Part shown: one piece after another, positions 8,801 to 13,250 of the stretch
Numbering within the stretch: the stretch's first letter is position 1
How the letters are laid out: every line of letters starts with the position of its first letter
Assembly (NCBI GenBank): GCA_902492185.1
Contig: CABUKY010000039.1
Coordinates: forward strand, 1-13,250
DNA length: 13,250 bases
Origin: an uncultured Collinsella sp.
Lineage (GTDB): Bacteria > Actinomycetota > Coriobacteriia > Coriobacteriales > Coriobacteriaceae
Direction of reading: 5' to 3'
Program-made: the position numbers and the translations under genes
The notes under the pieces: generated by a model
What the model was told of the DNA's origin: nothing
What the model saw: the letters and a program-made list of their open reading frames with translations, nothing else
The model's database searches: none

Positions 8801-10246
8801 GGCTATTCCGAGGTTTTTGGCAAAACCCTCGAGGAACGAGCCGCAGCCCGCAGAGCACGCCTCGTTGACGACGATATCGGTCAGCACGCCGTGGTTGAGC
8901 CAGATGGCCTTCATATCCTGTCCGCCGATGTCGAGCACGAAGGTCGCATCTGGAACGCATGCGCACGCGGCGCGGGCGTGCGCGACCGTCTCGACCGTAT
9001 GGTAGTCGGCGTGGAACGCGCGCGCGAAAAGCTCCTCGCCGTATCCCGTGGTGCCCACGGCATCGATCGCAAGCGTGACTCCCGCTGTCTCCCAGCGGTT
9101 CTTCAAGCTGACAAGACCCTGTTGGGCGACGTCGAGCGGTCTGCCGTTATTAGACGCGTAGAACGAATCGACAAGCTCACCCGCCTCATCGACCAGGGCG
9201 AACTTGGTCGTCGTGCTCCCCGAATCGATACCGAGCGCCACACGCACCGTCTCTCCGGGCGCATACGCATCCGGACCCTTTGCCGGCGTCTCTTTGCCAT
9301 GGCGTGCCGTAAAATCCGCCTGCTCGGCAGGTGTGGCAAAAAAGGGCTGGGCAAGACGTCCCTCCCCGCTTGCGGGCGCGACCGTCTCGAGCTTATCCAG
9401 CCGGACAAAAGCGTCGGGAAGGTCGATCGGTTGGGACGATGCGAACATGTCGGTCAGCGACAGGGCGGCACCGCGCGCGACCATGATCTGCGGATCGCGC
9501 GGGACGATAACCTGATCGTCCGATAGATTCAGTTGCTCCCGGAACACGCGGACCAGCGTGGGGTTGTAGGCGAGCGTACCGCCCTCGAAGATTACCGGCG
9601 GCTCGATGTCGATACCCTGGGCCAGACCGCCGATCGTTTGGCGGGCGACCGCGTGAAGCGCCGAAAGCGCCAGGTCGGTGGTAGGAATGCCCTCGTTGAG
9701 CAGCGGCTGGATATCGGTCTTTGCGTACACGCCGCAGCGGCCCGAGACCTCGTGGACGGTCGTTCCCCGGCTTGCGAGCTGCTCGAACTCGCCCGATTCG
9801 GTGCCGACCCCCATGAGCTTTGCCATCTCGTCGATAAATGCACCGGTACCGCCTGCGCACGAACCGTTCATGCGCATGTCGGCAACCTCGATGTCTCCCT
9901 TATCGTTGGTGCGGAAGAAGATCATCTTGGCGTCTTGGCCGCCCAGCTCGATGGCGCAGCGCGTCTGCGGATAGAACCTGCTGATCGCGAGCGCGTTGGC
10001 GACCACCTCCTGAACGTACGAGGCGCCCAGCGCGGTCGCGATATCGCGCGCACCCGAGCCGGTCACCGCAACGCGCAGCGACTCATGGGGAAAGCGCTCG
10101 GCGAGCTCGCCGAGCATGGCGCGCACGCTCGCTGTCTGACACGCCCCATGGCGGCGATATCCCCACCACGCCTCGGTCATATCCTCGTGCATCGCGTAAA
10201 CTTTGGTCGTCGTCGACCCTACGTCCAGTCCTACTAGCAACGCCAT
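5807..10246 (-). CDS. Fused double acyl-CoA dehydratase activase with 2-hydroxyacyl-CoA dehydratase-like (DUF2229-type) region
   Basis: This 1479-residue protein joins parts usually encoded separately. Two ASKHA/BcrAD-BadFG activase domains come first: residues 1-265 (phosphate loop DVGSTTTK, then GGQD, with cysteines C130 in CAGGTG and C171 in GRCGVY) and 335-595 (DSGSTTTK, GGQD, C464 in CSAGCG, C503 in SRCTVF). In single-domain activases such as HgdC, two such cysteines per subunit hold a [4Fe-4S] cluster across a homodimer; here one chain could supply all four. A small Cys module follows (C627, C630, C634, C653), then a DUF2229/dehydratase-like region (about 700-1465) with CFPAK (773-777), SFGCGHD (985-991), CFPAQ (1120-1124) and FGCLPNH (1416-1422). 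Activases use ATP to drive low-potential electrons into radical dehydratases or reductases; the substrate here is unknown. ATG 10246 follows GGAG by four bases. Such long proteins are known only as dehydratase-activase-related; their reaction is not established to my knowledge. Confidence 0.93.
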   Translation of the reverse strand: MALLVGLDVGSTTTKVYAMHEDMTEAWWGYRRHGACQTASVRAMLGELAERFPHESLRVAVTGSGARDIATALGASYVQEVVANALAISRFYPQTRCAIELGGQDAKMIFFRTNDKGDIEVADMRMNGSCAGGTGAFIDEMAKLMGVGTESGEFEQLASRGTTVHEVSGRCGVYAKTDIQPLLNEGIPTTDLALSALHAVARQTIGGLAQGIDIEPPVIFEGGTLAYNPTLVRVFREQLNLSDDQVIVPRDPQIMVARGAALSLTDMFASSQPIDLPDAFVRLDKLETVAPASGEGRLAQPFFATPAEQADFTARHGKETPAKGPDAYAPGETVRVALGIDSGSTTTKFALVDEAGELVDSFYASNNGRPLDVAQQGLVSLKNRWETAGVTLAIDAVGTTGYGEELFARAFHADYHTVETVAHARAACACVPDATFVLDIGGQDMKAIWLNHGVLTDIVVNEACSAGCGSFLEGFAKNLGIAVEDIASEAFSSKAPAVLGSRCTVFMNSSVVSEQRRGKGPGDIMAGLCRSIIENVFTKVIRVSNLNRLGDKVVVQGGTFRNDAVLRAFEQYLGKPVTRAPHPGLMGAIGIALLAREECRKGDAGTSFIGLDAVERFEHREFGGVTCRRCNNRCQRAVVAFGDGSLYVTGNRCPRGGAISWDELVREVPAAEELRPQGACEAQAPGTGRDRTAAAPNLFVDREKLLFESCPTVPVCGGRDVTIGIPRVLEFWDTMPFWSTFFSTLGFKVRVSGRSTKAMYERGLAHVTSDTVCFPAKLVHGHIRNLVDAGVDRIFMPIITTVPTENTASTSEWMCAVVKGYPYVMRNSDNPEERFGVPFDTPLFHWYDEGDRNRQLKAWCKETFDIDADLVAKATEQADRAQETFENQLQLRGRQVLENVREDGGYAVVIASRPYHNDPLVNHGLPKLFSERGIPVLTPDAVPGVCNVDLSNSRIDIVNNYHARMLSCAVIVASTPELELVQMGSFGCGHDAYLTDEIARMMGEMGSKVPMMIKLDESDVAGPMGIRVRSFIESVNRRRAEERAEGARVHAVHPLDDPYKVKYTKRDRHDKIALVPNTSHAFCRLMTAAMRNQGVRAEALDIGREDAIRLGKRYVHNDICFPAQIVIGEALAALESGKYDPHDVAVVTGKYIGDCRLTHYMPLLRRALDDAGYDYVPVLTNDDVDAHNAHPGFKLGLGPSIQIAYGLPMIDALEAMLRRIRPYELEKGAADAAFDRALDEVIEGMERSGLRGQATGFKRALAIMDAVPYDRSNPHPTVLIVGEYLLNFHLGANHEIERYLEDNGLEVIEARMTDVIRKTFFYKHAQSREFHVDLSLPEKAWYATADNLFELAHDRCDRLGAASPLYEPPTRMPELVRASDKILHHTFDAGEGVLIPAEILEHAKRGCRNFVILQPFGCLPNHVVGRGLIHALKEQYPTAQFLPLDYDPDVSFANVENRLQMLIMNAKAQGCGEAHGETA

Positions 10247-10295
10247 AATGCTCCGTCTCTCGCATTTTTCCTGCTAGAGATATACCACTCTACGT

Positions 10296-10316
10296 AATAC
10301 AACAGACTGTTGTATT
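10296..10316. promoter_or_regulatory. Perfect palindrome, likely operator of the activase-tetR operon
   Basis: Arms AATACAACA (10296-10304) and TGTTGTATT (10308-10316) are exact reverse complements around a GAC spacer. Size, symmetry and AT-rich arms are typical of TetR-family sites. It lies 50 bases upstream of the activase ATG. A possible -10, TATATC on the minus strand (10284-10279), would put its -35 inside the palindrome, so a bound repressor would block RNA polymerase. The co-transcribed TetR is the obvious ligand; that link is inferred. Confidence 0.8.
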
Positions 10317-10333
10317 TAAACTCCGTATAAAAA

Positions 10334-10361
10334 GCGGCTGCCGAAACGCTTCAGCAGCCGC
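10334..10361 (-). terminator. Intrinsic terminator upstream of the activase operon
   Basis: GCGGCTGC and GCAGCCGC form a perfect 8-bp stem (10334-10341 with 10354-10361) around a 12-base loop, followed on the minus strand by TTTTTAT. It ends transcripts from the DUF2798 gene, 167 bases past that stop codon, and insulates the activase promoter from them. Confidence 0.85.
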
Positions 10362-10473
10362 CGAATGCACCAACAGATTCTTCTGCGCGCTAGCACGTCG
10401 GGCAACGGAGCAGCACGGGCCCTCCGGTCATGCGCACCGCTCACGCCCGCGATGTCGCCGAGAGAGCTATCCA

Positions 10474-10525
10474 CGCTTAGGGCTCCAACCAAGCAAGTCG
10501 CCCGCGCTCAGCAGATCCCTAAGCG
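10474..10525 (-). repeat. Inverted repeat in the long 3' untranslated region of the DUF2798 gene
   Basis: CGCTTAGGG (10474-10482) and CCCTAAGCG (10517-10525) are perfect complements 34 bases apart, the outer one starting two bases past the DUF2798 stop codon. There is no T-run, so it is not a terminator by itself; the real one is at 10334-10361. The 166 bases 10362-10527 hold no gene I can support. Confidence 0.4.
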
Positions 10526-10527
10526 AG

Positions 10528-11076
10528 CTACTCGCACTCAGGAGCCATAGCCTGCTCCAAGAGCTCGGCATGCTCCTCCTTGAAAACCGTCCCCACAGGG
10601 AAGGCGCGACGGAAGACGAAGTGGGAAATCGGACCGGCTACCAAAAGGTTCCACGGCAGCGCCATCACAAAATTATGCGGAATGTTGACGAGCCACATCA
10701 TCGGCAGCGCCTGCAGATTGGCAAGCGGGCCGCCGGGCATATGGAACAGGCCTTCGCACGCGCCGTAGAGCGACATGATGATGACCATGGGAACGACCAT
10801 GCAGGAGCTGACGGCGAGCGTCATGGCGAGCGGCGAGCTCTTGCCCGGAGTGACCAAGTACTTAAAGGCGAAACCCTTGGCAAGCGGGCTGGCGACGAAC
10901 CGGTCGCAGCACACGGCAAAGATATAGGCAACGGGGAAGCCGAGCCACGCAGCGGCAACGACCTCGCCGTTGATGGCCCCGTGCTGCAGGGCAACGTTGT
11001 AGATGCTCATCCAGAGCACCATGCAAAAGCACATGATAAAGGTGAACAGCAGGCTCTCTCGTTTGTTGATAGGCAT
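10528..11076 (-). CDS. DUF2798-family integral membrane protein with two tandem repeats
   Basis: The 182-residue protein has four likely membrane helices (about 8-27, 40-59, 83-104, 127-150) and no signal peptide or enzymatic motif. It is an internal duplication: the first half runs FIMCFCMVLWMSIYN then WLGFPVAYIFAVCCDRFVAS, and the second half runs AVSSCMVVPMVIIMSLYG then WLVNIPHNFVMALPWNLLVA, with hydrophobic, aromatic, Pro and small residues in matching places. DUF2798 proteins have this two-helix unit; their function is unknown. The start at ATG 11076 is preferred because AAAGGA lies 11 bases upstream and MPINKRES is a typical family N-terminus; an in-frame ATG at 11085 has only two bases between it and the same AAAGGA. 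It ends in an acidic cytosolic-looking tail (EEHAELLEQ). A terminator-like hairpin stands in its leader at 11122-11168. Confidence 0.85.
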   Translation of the reverse strand: MPINKRESLLFTFIMCFCMVLWMSIYNVALQHGAINGEVVAAAWLGFPVAYIFAVCCDRFVASPLAKGFAFKYLVTPGKSSPLAMTLAVSSCMVVPMVIIMSLYGACEGLFHMPGGPLANLQALPMMWLVNIPHNFVMALPWNLLVAGPISHFVFRRAFPVGTVFKEEHAELLEQAMAPECE

Positions 11077-11121
11077 AAAGGGCATGGTCCTTTCTGTGTT
11101 GCGCCGCGGCGCACAACAAAA

Positions 11122-11168
11122 ACGGGCGGGCGAGATGGAGCTGTTGGGACTTCATCTCGCCCGCCCGT
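11122..11168 (-). terminator. Strong terminator hairpin in the exporter-DUF2798 gap
   Basis: A perfect 16-bp GC-rich stem (ACGGGCGGGCGAGATG at 11122-11137, complement 11153-11168) with a 15-base loop is followed on the minus strand by TTTTTGTTG. It is the terminator for the exporter gene, about 220 bases past its stop. Only 45 bases separate it from the DUF2798 ATG, and these hold a self-complementary block (11100-11113) and the AAAGGA site, with no room for a promoter, so DUF2798 expression must depend on read-through or attenuation. The 301-base gap 11086-11386 otherwise holds an 18-bp imperfect palindrome (11214-11231) and the repeats at 11284-11386, and no gene. Confidence 0.85.
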
Positions 11169-11283
11169 GGTACGCGCGTCTGCGACTACTTATGTGGTGG
11201 AACCAGCCTAGCACGAAACGCATGCGCTTCGTAAGCGTTGAGTTTATGAAGATGCAGGGCACCGATAATCCCCCGACCCCATA

Positions 11284-11350
11284 AGTTGCGGTGGAATACG
11301 GACTGTTTTGACCCTTTAAGCAGCAATTCAGTCCCTATTTCACCGCAACT
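11284..11350. repeat. 67-bp imperfect palindrome, MITE-like or BIME-like
   Basis: Arms of 22 bases (11284-11305 beginning AGTTGCGGTG, and 11329-11350 ending CACCGCAACT) match as inverted repeats with two mismatches around a 23-base centre. It has no coding capacity and no flanking T-run. Size and structure fit a small dispersed palindromic element; whether it recurs elsewhere in the genome cannot be seen here. Confidence 0.65.
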
Positions 11351-11351
11351 C

Positions 11352-11386
11352 ATTTGGTGCAAAGTAACCTGTCCCCCTTGTACCAA
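11352..11386. repeat. Repeat copy 1 and small hairpin abutting the exporter stop codon
   Basis: ATTTGGTGCAAAGTAA (11352-11367) recurs identically at 13083-13098. In this copy TTGGTGCAA (11354-11362) also pairs with TTGTACCAA (11378-11386) with one G-U pair, forming a hairpin that touches the exporter stop codon (11387-11389). It directly adjoins the 67-bp palindrome. Confidence 0.6.
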
Positions 11387-12955
11387 TTAGCTGGTGTGGC
11401 GCCAGCGAGGGTCGGTGAGCGTACGCGCCACACCCAGGCCAACAGGCAAAAACGCCACGATGAGCACTGCACGCACAAACCAGCCGAGCATATTGACCGT
11501 GTCGAAAGTGCACATGTAATACATCGAGCGATACAGATACAAGCCAGGCACCATAATGACAATTGATGGCACCGTGAGGGCGATGCGTGGGTAGGTGAGC
11601 TTGATTTCGGCTAAGCTCGCGAGCAACCCCGATACCAGTGCGCCGATAAACGCTGCTGCCTCGGGAGGCATACCTGCGCTCAGGCCCAGGAAAGGAAGTA
11701 TCGTCGGCGCATCGACGAGCGTAAGGCGCAAGGTATTGGACACGGCGCCGATGAGCCCTGCCGCCGCTGCCATCTTTACCGGGCTGTTGAACATAACCGA
11801 GAAGCCAAATACACCGATAAAGCTCATCAGTATGCGCAAGAGCGTAAGAGCCAACGGTGAGAGGCCGAGCGGGGCGAAGTCATCCGGCGCCAGTCCCACA
11901 CACTCAGCAACCATCCAACCTACGAGGGTCGCCATCACAATAATCGACACAGCATACGAAAGACGCTCGATACCGCTTCGCATGTCAAGCTTAGCGATGT
12001 CGAGGCCTGCCGTAATGAGGGGAAAGCCGGGAATCACAAAGAGCATGGCGCCGATATAGCCTTCTTGGTGCGACATTGCCCCTGGAATGACCTGGCTAAG
12101 GCCGAGCAATGCCAGCAGATACGAAACGCAAGCGAGCGCAACGCCAGTCGTCAGCGCGCTGAACTGGCCAAGACCCTGCTTGAGAATATGGGAGCGAGCA
12201 AAGTTGCCGACACCGGCGCCCACGAACGCGCAGGCCATCTCGATAGGACCGCCGCCGAGCAAAAAGACGAAGGCGCCGCAAGCACAGGCTGCCGCAAGGC
12301 CCTGTTGCCAGGGAGCGTAATCGGGCTTTGAGCTCTCAACGGTCTTGAGCATCTCGTGGTACTCGTGCACGGTAAACCGGCGCCCGTAAATCTCGATTTC
12401 CTTTAGGAAGCTCTCCATCATCCAAATGCGATGAGTATTGACCCCCGTTGTGGGTAGGCTGACGACCTCGTTAAAGCAGTGGCCATCTTCGATGCAGGTG
12501 CACTCAAACGACAGGAGACTCAGGTCGATGTGAATCGTGACGCCGAGTACAGCGGCAACACGATTCATGGTATCGCGCACGCGCCAGGCACCTGTTCCGC
12601 TTGCCAGCATAAGCATACCGGTGCGGCAGATGATGGATGACTTATCGGTGAGCGGCGCATCGACGGCAAGCTCATCGCCTGCCGTCACAATCTGGTGCCA
12701 GTCAGTTTTCATATGGAGCGCGCCGGCACGAACGCCGTGGTGTAGGGGGGCTCTCGAAAGCAGCGAGTCAAGGCGCGAAGGCTGTGGGGGCTCCGTTGAT
12801 TCACCCTCGTCCTCGTCGGGCTCTTCATCGACCAGATCAAATGAGTCAAGCGATGCCGGCTCGCGACGATCGATCAGCTCCTCATCCTCATCGTCAAAGT
12901 AATTGAACTGATCGAGCATGTCCTCTTCGATTGCACGCTCGCTCGCGTCGTCCAT
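11387..12955 (-). CDS. Threonine/serine exporter family protein (ThrE-like, one chain)
   Basis: The 522-residue protein combines the two halves of the ThrE family (DUF1212 then DUF3815) in one chain, as in Corynebacterium glutamicum ThrE (about 489 residues), which exports threonine and serine using the membrane potential. A soluble part (about 105-210) carries the signature LASGTGAWRVRDTMNRVA (117-134). About ten membrane helices follow from residue 216, with the conserved FVIPGFPLITAGLDIAKLDM (306-325) at the end of the first half. The N-terminus is a low-complexity acidic tail: 26 of the first 55 residues are Asp or Glu. The soluble domain has an unusual CTC-x5-C cluster (C152, C154, C160). 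ATG 12955 has GGAAGGGAG seven bases upstream, a strong site. The gene stands alone, flanked by copies of a 16-base direct repeat. Substrate is assigned by family only. Confidence 0.9.
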   Translation of the reverse strand: MDDASERAIEEDMLDQFNYFDDEDEELIDRREPASLDSFDLVDEEPDEDEGESTEPPQPSRLDSLLSRAPLHHGVRAGALHMKTDWHQIVTAGDELAVDAPLTDKSSIICRTGMLMLASGTGAWRVRDTMNRVAAVLGVTIHIDLSLLSFECTCIEDGHCFNEVVSLPTTGVNTHRIWMMESFLKEIEIYGRRFTVHEYHEMLKTVESSKPDYAPWQQGLAAACACGAFVFLLGGGPIEMACAFVGAGVGNFARSHILKQGLGQFSALTTGVALACVSYLLALLGLSQVIPGAMSHQEGYIGAMLFVIPGFPLITAGLDIAKLDMRSGIERLSYAVSIIVMATLVGWMVAECVGLAPDDFAPLGLSPLALTLLRILMSFIGVFGFSVMFNSPVKMAAAAGLIGAVSNTLRLTLVDAPTILPFLGLSAGMPPEAAAFIGALVSGLLASLAEIKLTYPRIALTVPSIVIMVPGLYLYRSMYYMCTFDTVNMLGWFVRAVLIVAFLPVGLGVARTLTDPRWRHTS

Positions 12956-13082
12956 ATAGACACTCCCTTCCTACCGACTAACCCCCATCCTAGGCAGCGA
13001 CGGCTAAAGGAAACATAAAAGAGACGACTGTCATGCGAGCCGTGTGTGCAAACGTCGATTCATCGATGGACCACTCTCGTGT

Positions 13083-13129
13083 ATTTGGTGCAAAGTAATG
13101 ATCCCTTTTCCTCCGTCCCCAAGGGATCA
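13083..13129. repeat. Repeat copy 2 with adjoining inverted repeat
   Basis: ATTTGGTGCAAAGTAA (13083-13098) is identical to 11352-11367 and in the same orientation, so the pair brackets the exporter gene. It is followed at once by TGATCCCTT (13099-13107) and AAGGGATCA (13121-13129), a perfect 9-bp inverted repeat with a 13-base loop. Confidence 0.6.
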
Positions 13130-13250
13130 AAGTGCCGGCAGAAAAGGAACGTCCCTAAGTGCCAACCAGGGCAACGCCGCAGGTAGAGGACAGACAGCGA
13201 AAGCCCGCCAGAGCGAGCAAGGTGCCTTGAAACAAGGCGGCATTGACCTT
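13098..13250 (+). other. Open frame running off the right edge, or part of a dispersed repeat
   Basis: From ATG 13098 the plus frame stays open for 51 codons to the window edge. There is no ribosome binding site before the ATG, which lies inside the repeat, and the peptide is low in hydrophobic residues (Gly, Gln, Lys, Arg and Ala rich). The DNA also shows AAGTGCC twice (13130-13136, 13157-13163) and a tight GCCTTG-AAA-CAAGGC hairpin (13224-13238). I favour non-coding repetitive DNA; the 295 bases 12956-13250 contain no gene I can support. Confidence 0.2.

Noticed and set aside
11192..11206. TGGTGGAACC on the plus strand, resembling the T-box GGTGGNACC core
   Set aside because: No downstream plus-strand gene or terminator in the right place, and the rest of the T-box sequence is absent.
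11186..11386. Minus-strand 66-codon open frame in the exporter-DUF2798 gap
   Set aside because: It runs through the 67-bp palindrome, begins at TTG inside a repeat and lacks a ribosome binding site.

Overview
This is a GC-rich (about 60%) bacterial chromosome segment in which every complete gene is on the minus strand; only a gene fragment at the left edge is on the plus strand. ClpC, a PepD-type dipeptidase, a very long fused acyl-CoA dehydratase activase, a one-chain ThrE-like exporter and a DUF2798 membrane protein fit an anaerobic gut actinobacterium of the Coriobacteriia, most likely Collinsella or a relative. That placement is inferred from gene content and composition; no marker gene here proves it.

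Layout from left to right. The C-terminal 165 codons of a HipA-family kinase (1-498, plus) converge on pepD (627-2084, minus), with a strong hairpin between them (531-571). Next come clpC (2299-4941), a TetR-family regulator (5134-5823) and a 1479-residue fused activase/dehydratase-like protein (5807-10246). The regulator overlaps the 3' end of the activase gene by 17 bases, so in transcription order the activase comes first and tetR second. A perfect 21-bp palindrome (10296-10316) lies just upstream of the activase gene and is the natural candidate operator for this TetR. A terminator at 10334-10361 insulates this operon from a two-repeat DUF2798 membrane protein (10528-11076). Further right is a 522-residue threonine/serine-exporter-family protein (11387-12955).

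The intergenic DNA around the exporter gene is unusual. Its 3' side carries a 67-bp imperfect palindrome and a 16-base sequence that recurs in the same orientation on its 5' side. The leaders of clpC and of the DUF2798 gene each carry a terminator-like hairpin between the only available promoter space and the ribosome binding site, which suggests attenuation or read-through.

The most interesting system is the two-gene redox operon. One polypeptide joins two ASKHA-type [4Fe-4S] activase domains, a small four-cysteine module and a large Cys-rich dehydratase-like region, and it is apparently under direct TetR control. The chemistry it performs cannot be read from the sequence. ClpC and PepD are adjacent but separately terminated, and could act in sequence in protein turnover. 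No rRNA, tRNA, CRISPR array or complete insertion sequence was seen.
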